Shown here one piece after another: positions 11,967 through 19,645 of a DNA stretch of 64,000 nt. A program made the translations under genes and the position numbers. The stretch comes from Actinomycetota bacterium. Lineage in GTDB: Bacteria > Actinomycetota > Actinomycetes > S36-B12 > FW305-bin1. The notes under the pieces are model-generated. The model ran no database searches. It worked only from the letters and a program-made list of their open reading frames with translations, and was not told the origin of the DNA. The stretch is from assembly GCA_004297305.1 (NCBI GenBank), contig SCTR01000006.1:194129-258128 (forward strand), given 5' to 3'. How positions within the stretch are numbered: position 1 is the first letter of the stretch; every line of letters starts with the position of its first letter.

Positions 11967-12676
11967 CAGTGGTAGGCCCTCCGCTCGTCCGGCGGTGCGA
12001 TCGTGGCGCCCTTGTACTCCACCGGAATGCCGCCCAACGGATAGTCCTTGCGCTGCGGGTGGCCGGGCCAGTCGTCGGGCATCTGGATGCGGGTCAGCGC
12101 CGGATGCCCGTCGAACACGATGCCGAAGAAGTCGAACGTCTCACGCTCGTGCCAGTCGTTGGTCGGGTAGACCGAGACGATGGACGGCACGTGGGGGTCG
12201 GCGTCCGGGCAGGACACCTCGACCCGGATCCGCCGGGCGTGGGTGATCGACAGGAAGTGGTAGACCGCGTGCAACTCGCGGCCGGTGTCGCCGGGATAGT
12301 GCACACCGCTGACCCCGGAGCACATCTCGAAGCGCAGCGCCGCGTCGTCGCGCAGTGACGTGGCGAACGCCAGCAGGTGCTCGCGACGCACATGGAAGGT
12401 GAGTTCGCCGAAGGCGACGACGACCTTCTCGATGGCGGTGGCGGCCGGGACCCCCCGGTCGGCCAGGGCCAGTTCCAGTTCGTCGGCGACCTGGTCGAAC
12501 CAGCCGCCGTACGGCCGGCTGCTGGCCGGCGGCAAGGCGACCGGCGCGATCAGCCCGCCGTAACCGGAGGTGTCACCGGAGTCCTGGACGCCGAAGGAGC
12601 CACGACGTACCTCGACGATCTCCAGGGGAGCGACGTCGGCGGGGACCACCGCGTCGCCGGAGGTGGACTCGGTCAC
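11966..12676 (-). CDS. nuoC: NADH-quinone oxidoreductase subunit C
   Basis: The 30-kDa-type subunit of the peripheral arm, 236 residues. An N-terminal leader of ~60 residues precedes the domain. The family signature is [20 protein letters not shown] followed by [21 protein letters not shown] near residues 170-215. It is a separate gene here, not fused with nuoD as in E. coli. It overlaps nuoB upstream by four bases. Confidence 0.97.
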   Translation of the reverse strand: MTESTSGDAVVPADVAPLEIVEVRRGSFGVQDSGDTSGYGGLIAPVALPPASSRPYGGWFDQVADELELALADRGVPAATAIEKVVVAFGELTFHVRREHLLAFATSLRDDAALRFEMCSGVSGVHYPGDTGRELHAVYHFLSITHARRIRVEVSCPDADPHVPSIVSVYPTNDWHERETFDFFGIVFDGHPALTRIQMPDDWPGHPQRKDYPLGGIPVEYKGATIAPPDERRAYH

Positions 12677-13227
12677 CGCAGCAGGCCCTTCATCGCCGAG
12701 GTCGGTTCAGCGGCGAGCGCCGCGGATTCCAGCTGCGCCACTTCGCGTTCCCGGTTCGGCCCGAGCTTGGTGTCCTGGATCTTGTCGTGGATCTTCAGGA
12801 TCGCGTCGATGAGCATCTCCGGCCGCGGCGGGCAGCCCGGCAGGTACATGTCGACCGGGACGACGTGGTCCACGCCCTGCACGACGGCGTAGTTGTTGAA
12901 CATCCCGCCGGACGACGCGCACACGCCCATCGCCAGCACCCACTTCGGGTTGGGCATCTGGTCGTAGATCTGGCGGAGCACCGGGGCCATCTTCTGGCTG
13001 ACCCGGCCGGCGACGATCATCAGGTCCGCCTGCCGCGGGGAGGCCCGGAACACCTCCATACCGAAACGGGAGATGTCGTAGCGGGCACCGCCGACGGCCA
13101 TCATCTCGATGGCACAACAGGCCAGGCCGAACGTGACCGGCCACAGCGAACCCTTGCGGGCGTAGCCGGCGAACTTCTCGACGGTCGTCAGCAGAATCCC
13201 GGAGGGCAGCTTCTCCTCGAGGCCCAT
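12673..13227 (-). CDS. nuoB: NADH-quinone oxidoreductase subunit B (cluster N2)
   Basis: The subunit that carries the terminal 4Fe-4S cluster N2, which hands electrons to menaquinone. It has 184 residues. The four ligands are C37 and C38 (the unusual adjacent pair in [11 protein letters not shown]), C103 and C132 ([11 protein letters not shown]). [18 protein letters not shown] is the typical actinobacterial N-terminus. It follows nuoA after 40 bp. Confidence 0.98.
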   Translation of the reverse strand: MGLEEKLPSGILLTTVEKFAGYARKGSLWPVTFGLACCAIEMMAVGGARYDISRFGMEVFRASPRQADLMIVAGRVSQKMAPVLRQIYDQMPNPKWVLAMGVCASSGGMFNNYAVVQGVDHVVPVDMYLPGCPPRPEMLIDAILKIHDKIQDTKLGPNREREVAQLESAALAAEPTSAMKGLLR

Positions 13228-13267
13228 CAGGCCACTCCTCGTCCAGGCGTCCCGACGCCAGCAGCAG

Positions 13268-13627
13268 TCAGTCCCACTCGAGTCCCTTGCGGCGCCACAC
13301 GTAGGCGTAGACCACCAGGACGGTGAGGATGAACAGCACCATCTCCACCAACCCGAAGATCGCCAGCTGGTCGAACGAGACCGCCCACGGATAGAGGAAG
13401 ACGATCTCGATGTCGAAGACGATGAACAGCATCGCCGTCAGGTAGTACTTCACGGGGAAGCGGCCGCCGCCGACCGGTTGCGGGGTCGGCTCGATGCCAC
13501 ATTCGTAGGCGTCGACCTTGGCTCGGTTGTACCGCTTCGGGCCGGTCAGCGTCGCCATCGCGACCGAGAACACCGCGAAGCCGCCAGCGAGGATCCCGAG
13601 CAGGAGGATCGGCGTGTAGACGTTCAC
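13268..13627 (-). CDS. nuoA: NADH-quinone oxidoreductase subunit A
   Basis: The first gene of the nuo operon, a three-helix membrane subunit of 119 residues. The loop after the first helix contains [20 protein letters not shown], whose Cys-Gly pair is the NuoA hallmark, followed by [21 protein letters not shown]. The start [11 protein letters not shown] is preceded by an AGGGGA ribosome-binding site. Only 102 bp separate it from the end of the MenJ-like gene on the same strand. I see no convincing promoter in that gap, so it may be read through from upstream. Confidence 0.97.
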   Translation of the reverse strand: MNVYTPILLLGILAGGFAVFSVAMATLTGPKRYNRAKVDAYECGIEPTPQPVGGGRFPVKYYLTAMLFIVFDIEIVFLYPWAVSFDQLAIFGLVEMVLFILTVLVVYAYVWRRKGLEWD

Positions 13628-13684
13628 GCGTCCCGCTCCCCTTCCGTTGTCCCGGGCTCGGCCCGCAGGCCTCGCACATCCTAG

Positions 13685-13705
13685 GGGCGCCCTGATCGAG
13701 CGCCC
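13685..13705 (-). other. Small inverted repeat between the MenJ-like gene and nuoA
   Basis: Arms GGGCGC and GCGCCC are separated by nine bases. No T-run follows in the direction of transcription, so it is at best a weak or attenuating hairpin in the readthrough interval. Confidence 0.3.
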
Positions 13706-13729
13706 TGCCCTACCGTTCGGCCGGCCGTC

Positions 13730-15067
13730 CTACGCCGCTGGCGCTACCCGGGCCAGCGAGTTGATGACCTTGTCCATGGCGTCGCCGTCGCGCGGATCGG
13801 TGAGATTCGCCAGCAGCTTGATGGTGAACGCCATGAGGCGCGGGTGATGCAGGCCCTTCTGGGTCGCGACCGACATCACCTGGGGGTGGCCGATCAGCTT
13901 CACGAACCAGCGACCGAGGGTGTAGTAGCCGCCGTAGGTCTGCTTGAGCGTCGTGGCGTAGCCGTGCAGGGTACGTTCCCGGGCCGGCCCGCTCGCCCGG
14001 GCGAGCGCCTGAGCGGCGACCTCCGCGGCCAGCGCGCCGGATTCCATCGCATACGCGATGCCCTCGCCGTTGAAGGGGTTGACCATCCCGCCGGCGTCGC
14101 CGACCAGCAGCAGGCCGTTGGTGTAGTGCGGCTGGCGGTTGAAGCCCATCGGCAGCGCCGCACCGCGGATCGGCTGGGTCTGGTTCTCCTCCCGGTAACC
14201 CCACTCCTCGGGAGTGCTCAGCACCCAACGCGACATCAGCTCGCGGTAGTCGACGTTGCCGAACGCCGCGGAGGTGTTGAGGATCCCCAGCCCCACGTTC
14301 ACGGTGCCGTCGCCGACGCCGAATGCCCAGCCGTACCCGGGCAGCAGCTTGTCGCCGTCCCAGAGTTCCAGCCAGGACTCCAGCCAGTCGTCGTCGGTGC
14401 GGGGGCTGCGGTAGTAGGTGCGGACGGCGACGCCCATCGGGCGGTCGTCACGTTTGCGCAGCCCGACGGCCAGGCTGAGCCGGGACGAGTTCCCGTCCGC
14501 GGCGACGACCAGCGGAGCCCGGTACGTCACGTCGGCACCGTCACGTCGCCCGGCGGCGTCCAGCGGCCGGGCGGTCACCCCGGCGACCCGCCCGCTGCCG
14601 TCGAACACCGGCCCGGTCACCGCCGTGCCCTCCAGCAGCCGTGCCCCGGCCTTCTCGGCGTGCCGGGCCAGGATCTGGTCGAAGTCAGCGCGGGTCCGGA
14701 CCAGGCCGTAGTCCGGGAACGCGGTGAGCTGTGGCCACGGCAGGTGCAGCGTGGTACCGCCGGAGACGATCCGCAGGCCCTTGTTGCGGATCCAGCCGGC
14801 GTCCGCGGAGATGTCGACGCCCATGGCGACCAGCTGCTTGACCGCCCGCGGGGTCAGCCCGTCGCCGCACACCTTCTCGCGCGGGAAGCGCGTCTTCTCC
14901 AGCAGCAGGACGTCGAGCCCGGCCCGGGCGAGGTGGAACGCCGCAGTGGAGCCGGCCGGGCCCGCGCCGACGACGATGACGTCGGCGTCAGTGCTCGGGC
15001 CGGACACCGCGCCGTGGGGCGCGACAGCAGGCGTCGGCTCGGCGTCCGCCGCGGTGTGCAGGGTCAA
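13730..15067 (-). CDS. menJ: FAD-dependent geranylgeranyl reductase family protein (menaquinone reductase MenJ-like)
   Basis: Flavoproteins of this family saturate double bonds of isoprenoid chains. In mycobacteria the member MenJ reduces one unit of the menaquinone tail. With nuo on one side and menG/menF on the other, that role is the best inference here. The Rossmann motif GAGPAGS is at about residues 34-40, CGDGLTPRA at 67-75, and GDAGGMVNPFNGEGI, the second FAD site, near residue 325. I favour a TTG start at 15065-15067 because GGGAGG lies six bases upstream. A longer frame from 15220 would add ~51 poorly family-like residues and run through the Rex operator. The length is 445 residues. 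Confidence 0.85.
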   Translation of the reverse strand: MTLHTAADAEPTPAVAPHGAVSGPSTDADVIVVGAGPAGSTAAFHLARAGLDVLLLEKTRFPREKVCGDGLTPRAVKQLVAMGVDISADAGWIRNKGLRIVSGGTTLHLPWPQLTAFPDYGLVRTRADFDQILARHAEKAGARLLEGTAVTGPVFDGSGRVAGVTARPLDAAGRRDGADVTYRAPLVVAADGNSSRLSLAVGLRKRDDRPMGVAVRTYYRSPRTDDDWLESWLELWDGDKLLPGYGWAFGVGDGTVNVGLGILNTSAAFGNVDYRELMSRWVLSTPEEWGYREENQTQPIRGAALPMGFNRQPHYTNGLLLVGDAGGMVNPFNGEGIAYAMESGALAAEVAAQALARASGPARERTLHGYATTLKQTYGGYYTLGRWFVKLIGHPQVMSVATQKGLHHPRLMAFTIKLLANLTDPRDGDAMDKVINSLARVAPAA

Positions 15068-15155
15068 CGGAGCCTCCCTCGACGTCGTGGTGGGGGCGCT
15101 GGCGAACCAGTTGCCCGACGGGGTCCACCCCGGTCTGTGGGCACCGGGAGTGCGC

Positions 15156-15173
15156 TTGTGAACGCATTCACAT
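15156..15173 (-). promoter_or_regulatory. Rex operator (ROP) upstream of the MenJ-like gene and nuo
   Basis: The sequence TTGTGAACGCATTCACAT is an inverted repeat with arms TTGTGAA and TTCACA(T). It matches the actinobacterial Rex consensus TTGTGAA-N4-TTCACAA in all but the last base. It lies ~90 bp before the proposed start and just downstream of a possible -10 (TAGACT), a good place for repression. Rex itself is encoded at 51.3-52.0 kb in this window. Confidence 0.85.
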
Positions 15174-15185
15174 GCGGTCAGCCGC

Positions 15186-15191
15186 AGTCTA
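15186..15191 (-). promoter_or_regulatory. Possible -10 element for the MenJ-like gene
   Basis: TAGACT on the minus strand, 12 bases before the Rex operator. A start of transcription ~7 bases on would put the operator in the first ~25 transcribed bases. No good -35 hexamer is visible. Confidence 0.4.
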
Positions 15192-15241
15192 GACCTCGCC
15201 ACGAACGCCAGCGGCCGCACCGCCCAGTGACCACGGACCGG

Positions 15242-15943
15242 TCACGGCGAGGTCGCCCGGTGCAGGGCCACGATGCCCCCGGTCCGGTTCTGCCAGGCGA
15301 CATCTCGCCAGCCCGCCGCGGCGATGATCGCCGCCAGGCCCGCCTGGTCCGGCCACGCCCGGATGGACTCCGCCAGGTACACGTAGGCGTCGGGATTGCT
15401 CGACGTACGACGGGCCAGCGCCGGCAGCGCCCGCATCAGGTAGTCGCCGTACAACTGGCGGAATGCCGCGTTGGTCGGCGCGGAGAACTCGCACACCAGC
15501 AGCCGGCCGCCGGGGACGGCCACCCGCCGCAGTTCGGCGAGCGCGGCCGCAGGATCGTGCACGTTGCGCAGCCCGAACGAGATCGTCACCGCGTCGAAGC
15601 TGTTGTCCGCGAACGGGAGTCGGAGGGCATCGCCGGCCACGAACGGCAACTGCGGCAGTCGGCGGCGGCCGACGTCGAGCATGCCAAGGGAGAAGTCGCA
15701 GGCCACGGCGTAGGCGCCGGCGAGACGCATCGGCTCGGTGCTGGTCCCGGTCCCGGCCGCGAGGTCCAGCACCCGTTCGCCGGGCTGCAACGCCAGCGCG
15801 GCCATCACCGCGCGACGCCAGGACCGTGTCCGGCCGCCCGACAGCACGTCGTTGGTGAGGTCGTACCGGCGCGCCACGCCGTCGAACATCGCGGCGACCT
15901 CGTCTGGTTCCTTGCCCAGGTCGGCTCTGCTCACGGCCGGCAT
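15242..15943 (-). CDS. menG: Demethylmenaquinone methyltransferase
   Basis: It methylates demethylmenaquinone with S-adenosylmethionine, the last step of the menaquinone head group (MenG/UbiE family). It has 233 residues. The SAM-binding motif DLAAGTGT is at residues 60-67, and the family motifs [18 protein letters not shown] and [15 protein letters not shown] are present. It lies on the minus strand, 174 bp before the MenJ-like gene and head to head with menF, 89 bp away. Confidence 0.95.
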   Translation of the reverse strand: MPAVSRADLGKEPDEVAAMFDGVARRYDLTNDVLSGGRTRSWRRAVMAALALQPGERVLDLAAGTGTSTEPMRLAGAYAVACDFSLGMLDVGRRRLPQLPFVAGDALRLPFADNSFDAVTISFGLRNVHDPAAALAELRRVAVPGGRLLVCEFSAPTNAAFRQLYGDYLMRALPALARRTSSNPDAYVYLAESIRAWPDQAGLAAIIAAAGWRDVAWQNRTGGIVALHRATSP

Positions 15944-16020
15944 CCTCGCAGGCGGCCGGAGCCGGGCCGGACCCGCAGCACGGGCCGGCAGCCCGACCGG
16001 CCGCGGCAGGCGGGTCGCCG

Positions 16021-16026
16021 TACGCT
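16021..16026 (+). promoter_or_regulatory. Possible -10 element for menF, suggesting a leaderless mRNA
   Basis: TACGCT ends six bases before the menF ATG, the spacing expected when transcription starts at the initiation codon itself. There is no ribosome-binding site in between. The -35 is unconvincing. Confidence 0.4.
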
Positions 16027-16032
16027 TCGGCC

Positions 16033-17313
16033 ATGCGCGGACCGGGCGAACCCGCCGGCGGGAAAGCTGTCCGCCCGGTCGCCGAACCGCTGTACGTCCG
16101 CACGGTGGAGATCGACGATCCGGGCTTCCTGCTCGACCGGATCCCGGCCGACGGCGCCCTGTCCTGGGTGCGTGACGGCGACGGGCTGGTCGGCTGGGGC
16201 GAGGCGGCCCGCGTGGAACTCGACGGCGCCGAACGCTTCAGCCGGGCGCAGCGGTGGTGGACCGACCTGCTGGCGCGCACCGAGACCGACGACCAGGTCG
16301 CTGTGCCGGGGACCGGCCCGATCGCCTTCGCCTCGTTCGGCTTCGATCCCCGGCCGGGTCGTTCGGTGGTCGTGGTGCCCCGGACGGTGCTGGGTCGGCG
16401 CGGCGGCCGGGCGTGGCTGACCACGGTCGGCACCGGTACGCCGGCGCCGGCCGCGCGGTTGCGCCCGGTCGCGGCGCCCACGCCGGTCGGCACCGTGCAG
16501 TGGGAAGCGGGCCGACTCGACGACGCCGCCTGGCAGGCGGCGGTGAGCCAGGCGGTGGCCCGGATCCGCTCCGGTGAGCTGGACAAGGTCGTGCTGGCCC
16601 GGGACATCCTGGCCCGGGTGAGCGGGCCGATCGACGTCCGCCGGTTGCTGCGGCGGCTCGCGCTGGCGTACCCGGACTGCTGGACCTTCGCCGTGGACGG
16701 ACTGGTCGGCGCGACCCCGGAGTTGCTGGTACGGCGTACCGGCGACCACGTCACCTCCCGGGTGCTCGCCGGGACCGTCCGCCGGGATGGCGACGCCTCG
16801 GCCGACGCCTCCGCCGCCCAGGCGCTGCTGGCCAGCGGCAAGGACCTGCATGAGCACGAGTACGCCGTGCACTCGGTCGCCGACGCCCTCGCCGCGCACT
16901 GCACCGACCTGGACGTGCCGGACCGTCCGACGGTGTTGCGGCTGGCCAACGTCCAGCATCTGGTGACCGACGTGACAGGGCGCCTCGCCGACGCCGTCCC
17001 CGTCCTCGCGCTCGCCGGCTCGCTGCATCCCACCGCGGCCGTCTGCGGCACGCCGACGGAACGTGCTATGGCCGTGATCCGGGAACTGGAGGGAATCGAC
17101 CGCGGCCGGTATGCCGGCCCGGTCGGCTGGTTCGACGCCAACGGGGACGGCGAACTGGGGATCGCGCTGCGCTGCGCCGAGGTCGACGCGGCCGCCGGAA
17201 CGCTGCGGCTGTTCGCCGGCTGCGGCATCGTCGCCGGTTCGCAACCGGCAGCCGAACTGGCGGAGACCCGCGACAAACTGCGGGCGATGCAAACCGCCGT
17301 CGAACCGGACTGA
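16033..17313 (+). CDS. menF: Isochorismate synthase
   Basis: It converts chorismate to isochorismate, the entry step of the classical menaquinone pathway. It has 426 residues of the chorismate-binding (ADCS/anthranilate synthase I) fold. The C-terminal half carries [39 protein letters not shown]-type residues (read as [13 protein letters not shown]) and the Gly-rich end [16 protein letters not shown]. Siderophore-type isochorismate synthases look similar, but the surrounding men genes favour menaquinone. It converges on the hydrolase gene, with a strong hairpin between them. Confidence 0.92.
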   Translation: MRGPGEPAGGKAVRPVAEPLYVRTVEIDDPGFLLDRIPADGALSWVRDGDGLVGWGEAARVELDGAERFSRAQRWWTDLLARTETDDQVAVPGTGPIAFASFGFDPRPGRSVVVVPRTVLGRRGGRAWLTTVGTGTPAPAARLRPVAAPTPVGTVQWEAGRLDDAAWQAAVSQAVARIRSGELDKVVLARDILARVSGPIDVRRLLRRLALAYPDCWTFAVDGLVGATPELLVRRTGDHVTSRVLAGTVRRDGDASADASAAQALLASGKDLHEHEYAVHSVADALAAHCTDLDVPDRPTVLRLANVQHLVTDVTGRLADAVPVLALAGSLHPTAAVCGTPTERAMAVIRELEGIDRGRYAGPVGWFDANGDGELGIALRCAEVDAAAGTLRLFAGCGIVAGSQPAAELAETRDKLRAMQTAVEPD

Positions 17314-17336
17314 TCCGCGCGGGGTGCCGCGGAATC

Positions 17337-17374
17337 GGACCAGGACGTCAGCCGGGTCGACTCGGTCCTGGTCC
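17337..17374. terminator. Bidirectional terminator hairpin between menF and the hydrolase gene
   Basis: Perfect 10-bp arms GGACCAGGAC and GTCCTGGTCC flank an 18-base loop in the convergent gap. There is no long T-run on either side, as is usual in high-GC actinobacteria. Confidence 0.65.
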
Positions 17375-17382
17375 CAGCGCGG

Positions 17383-18456
17383 TCAGCTGATACGGCGCAG
17401 GAACCGGAGCAGGATCTCGTTGACCTCGGTGGGCTTCTCCTGGATCCAGTGGCCGCAGCCGGTGAGGATCACGGACTCGGTCAGCAACGGCACCGTCGTG
17501 GCCATGTTCGCGATGGCCTCGTGACCGAACACACTGGTCAGGTCGTCCATCCCGACGTGCAGCGCGGGGACCTGGACCGGCCGGCCCTGGTACGGCGCCA
17601 GCAACTCCCAGTTCAGGTCGGTACAGCGGTACCAGTTCGGCGCGGTCCGCAGCCCGGTGCGCTCGAACTCTTCGACGTAGGAGTCGATCTCGGCTGCCAG
17701 CCAGTCCGGCAGCGGGTCGGGTGCCGGCAGGAAGCGATCCCGCCACCGACCGCCCGTCTTGAGGCAGTTCGCCGTGGACCGCAGGTACTCGAGCACGCCG
17801 TCGCGGTCCAGCGAGCCGACGTCGGGCAGCTGGTAGTCGGCGGGGCGGGAGTCCGCAGAATACGTGTACATCATGTCGCTGAGGAATCCACGCGGGTCGG
17901 CGTCGAACTCGGCCTCGACCGCACCGATCATCGACATGTATTCGATGTACCACAGTCGGTCCGGGCTGCCGGCGACGATGCGGTACAGCTCGCTGGGCTT
18001 CACCTCGCCCAATGACGAAACACCGGCCACGGGGCTCAGTGCTCGGCCGGCGAACGGCAGCGTCAACCCGGCGACGGCACGAAAGACATCGGGTCTGGTC
18101 CACGCGGCCGTCCAGGCCACCGTCGCTCCGCGGTCGTGGCCGACGATGACGGCCTGCTTGTGTCCCAGTGCTTCGACGATGCCGACGCAGTCGGCGACCA
18201 TCTCGGTGATCCGGTAGTCGGAGATCCGAAGCGGCTTGGACGAGCGACCACAGCCACGCATGTCGGCGGCGACGACGTGGTACCCGGCGGCTGCCAGCAC
18301 GGGAAGCTGGTGACGCCACATGTACCAGAACTCCGGGAACCCGTGAACCAGCAGCACCAGTGGGCCTTCCCCTTGGTGCACAACATGGAACCGCTGACCG
18401 TTGGCCAAGAGATTGGCGTGGGTCCAGGCTGGCTCGGTGGTCTCGGGTGACGGCAT
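17383..18456 (-). CDS. Alpha/beta hydrolase, epoxide-hydrolase-like
   Basis: A probable hydrolase of epoxides or similar substrates. It has 357 residues, a little longer than the ~290-330 usual for bacterial members. The oxyanion motif HGFPE is at residues 38-42 and the nucleophile motif VGHDRGA puts Asp108 where epoxide hydrolases have their catalytic Asp; esterases would have Ser. The catalytic His is His336 in GCGHWIQEKP. A cap domain fills residues ~145-270. The substrate is unknown. It is the first gene of the accessory block between menF and menD and has no obvious link to quinone synthesis. Confidence 0.82.
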   Translation of the reverse strand: MPSPETTEPAWTHANLLANGQRFHVVHQGEGPLVLLVHGFPEFWYMWRHQLPVLAAAGYHVVAADMRGCGRSSKPLRISDYRITEMVADCVGIVEALGHKQAVIVGHDRGATVAWTAAWTRPDVFRAVAGLTLPFAGRALSPVAGVSSLGEVKPSELYRIVAGSPDRLWYIEYMSMIGAVEAEFDADPRGFLSDMMYTYSADSRPADYQLPDVGSLDRDGVLEYLRSTANCLKTGGRWRDRFLPAPDPLPDWLAAEIDSYVEEFERTGLRTAPNWYRCTDLNWELLAPYQGRPVQVPALHVGMDDLTSVFGHEAIANMATTVPLLTESVILTGCGHWIQEKPTEVNEILLRFLRRIS

Positions 18457-19108
18457 GCCGGGGACCGTAGGAGCGATGTTGGGCGACGGTCAAGGCGCCG
18501 TCGGCGAGCTCAGCGGACCCGGACTCGCAGCGCGGCAGCGCAGAGTCGAGCCCTCGCCAGTGGCTCGGTGCCCCAGCCCTTGGTACTCAACGCCAGAGTC
18601 GAACGGCGAAACTGAGGCGGAACCCGTGACAGTGAGGGCATCGACGAGTCACCGTTGGATGCCCGGAAGCCGTAGTCCTTCGCACGATCGGCGGCCCTGG
18701 CCAGTCGTCCTGCCCGCATCGACCTGATGAACAGCGCTACGTGCAGCTGCGGTGCTGTGGACGTGACGCTGTCGACGATCGAGATCGCCCGCGCCGCCAT
18801 GCGGAACGAGATCGCGTAGGCCCTCATATCTCTGCCGGGACAGCCGGTCAGTGCATCGGCGTCGCTGTCGACGTGTGTTGCCACGGGAACCCGCGCTGCG
18901 GTCAGCTCATGTCGCAGGCGATCCTCGAGGGCCGTCGGAACGGTGACGGACAAGAAGATCGCGCAGCGTGCACGCATCGGCCGCGTCTCCCCTCGTTGAC
19001 CATTTCCCTCCTACCTGACAGGAGGACTGTAATCTCAGCGACGGCGCGGCGACACGCTTCCGGTACGCCTCCCAGTCACTATCACCCAGGCGGCGCGCCC
19101 GGGCTTCG
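18457..19108. other. 652-bp interval with no confident gene
   Basis: It holds one weak minus-strand frame (18510-18977, listed separately) and otherwise short frames with no family resemblance. Base composition is somewhat lower in GC than the flanking core genes. It may be decayed accessory DNA downstream of the RHS locus. Confidence 0.5.
18510..18977 (-). CDS. Hypothetical protein, doubtful
   Basis: An open frame of 155 residues, starting MRARCAIFLSVTVPTALEDR, with mostly G or C in third codon positions over the first two thirds. The first ~80 residues look protein-like. The Arg/Leu/Ala-rich end (ARARLCAAALRVRVR) looks like noise. I recognise no domain, signal peptide or clear ribosome-binding site. 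It could be a real small gene, a remnant, or chance. Confidence 0.25.
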   Translation of the reverse strand: MRARCAIFLSVTVPTALEDRLRHELTAARVPVATHVDSDADALTGCPGRDMRAYAISFRMAARAISIVDSVTSTAPQLHVALFIRSMRAGRLARAADRAKDYGFRASNGDSSMPSLSRVPPQFRRSTLALSTKGWGTEPLARARLCAAALRVRVR

Positions 19109-19237
19109 CTACCTCCACGACCGTCGCCGTAGCACAACGAACAGTCCCACCGCCGAGATCCCCATTGCGACGGCCGCCAGCGTTGGACTGACGACGAGTA
19201 CCACGCCGGCGCCGATGTTCTCGCCGTCAGGGTCCAA
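19109..19237 (-). CDS. Small membrane ORF downstream of the RHS locus
   Basis: Read by hand: 42 residues from a TTG at 19235-19237 (LDPDGENIGAGVVLV...) to TAG. It has one or two hydrophobic stretches (VVLVVSPTLAAVAMGISAVG, then LFVVL) and a basic end RRRSWR. Another in-frame TTG upstream would overlap the end of the preceding membrane gene. The Asp-Pro-Asp-Gly-Glu-Asn start followed by a helix looks like real small actinobacterial membrane proteins, but I cannot name a family. It may be a third member of the RHS/immunity unit or the remains of an older immunity gene. Confidence 0.4.
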   Translation of the reverse strand: MDPDGENIGAGVVLVVSPTLAAVAMGISAVGLFVVLRRRSWR

Positions 19238-19262
19238 TCCCGATAAGATCGGGCCAGAAATA

Positions 19263-19634
19263 CTACGACGCGACGACAATTCTGCTCACGCCTGCAGTGA
19301 TCAGAGCCGCCGAGCCGAGCGCCGCAAACATCATCCTTGATCTCCTAGAGCCTCGCACCAGAAGTGCAGTGACAAGTACCAAGTTTAGAACGAGGCACAG
19401 GAGGTACCCAAAGTATTGGATGGTCAGGCCTGGCGTGTGTCCCATAGCTGTCATCAGGCCGATAAGAACGGACAACAGAAAGGAGCCCGGAGCGCCAAGG
19501 ATAAGAATCAATCCGAACATAGTTTCGCTCGCCCGGGAAGCACGGATCACAGTCGCCTGGTCCCAGGCGACTGTGATCGAGGCCAGTACGAAGATCCAAC
19601 CTAGGGACCATCGCAGCAGCCGATCCGCGCTCAT
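19263..19634 (-). CDS. Four-helix membrane protein next to the RHS toxin; candidate immunity protein
   Basis: A protein of 123 residues starting MSADRLLRWSLGWIFVLASI. I see four hydrophobic segments, at about 6-24, 39-61, 69-92 and 98-118, with a basic loop GSRRSRM before the last. I recognise no named family. It lies on the same strand, 11 bp after the stop of the RHS gene, where polymorphic-toxin loci carry their immunity gene. A membrane location would suit protection against a phospholipase, but this is inference from position alone. The GC content is clearly lower than in the core genes. A perfect 16-bp inverted repeat lies within codons ~18-30. Confidence 0.75.
   Translation of the reverse strand: MSADRLLRWSLGWIFVLASITVAWDQATVIRASRASETMFGLILILGAPGSFLLSVLIGLMTAMGHTPGLTIQYFGYLLCLVLNLVLVTALLVRGSRRSRMMFAALGSAALITAGVSRIVVAS
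19545..19578. repeat. Perfect 16-bp-arm palindrome inside the candidate immunity gene
   Basis: Arms GATCACAGTCGCCTGG and CCAGGCGACTGTGATC are separated by two bases (TC), giving a 34-base palindrome. It is wholly coding and translates, on the minus strand, as part of SITVAWDQATVIRAS. The transcript would fold into a very stable hairpin ~55 bases after the start codon. Confidence 0.9.
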
Positions 19635-19645
19635 CGCATCTCCGT

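Noticed and set aside
13628-13729. A Rex operator directly upstream of nuoA
   Set aside because: I looked for TTGTGAA-N4-TTCACAA in the gap and found nothing close. The only clear site is upstream of the MenJ-like gene.
13844-16420. An 858-residue plus-strand frame over the MenJ-like gene, menG and the 5' part of menF
   Set aside because: Composition is that of an antisense shadow, and three genes with clear motifs occupy the same DNA.
17383-18456. The alpha/beta hydrolase as MenH
   Set aside because: Its nucleophile position is Asp108 (GHDRG), not the Ser of MenH, and it is longer than MenH.
18907-19137. A minus-strand frame with a protein-like piece (GDSDWEAYRKRVAA)
   Set aside because: Only ~15 residues look real; the rest is low-complexity, and it overlaps two other frames. 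It may be part of a decayed gene, but I cannot support one.
18741-19340. A 199-residue plus-strand frame near the RHS 3' end
   Set aside because: Arg/Ser/Thr/Pro-rich without any fold signs, and it crosses the small membrane ORFs on the other strand.
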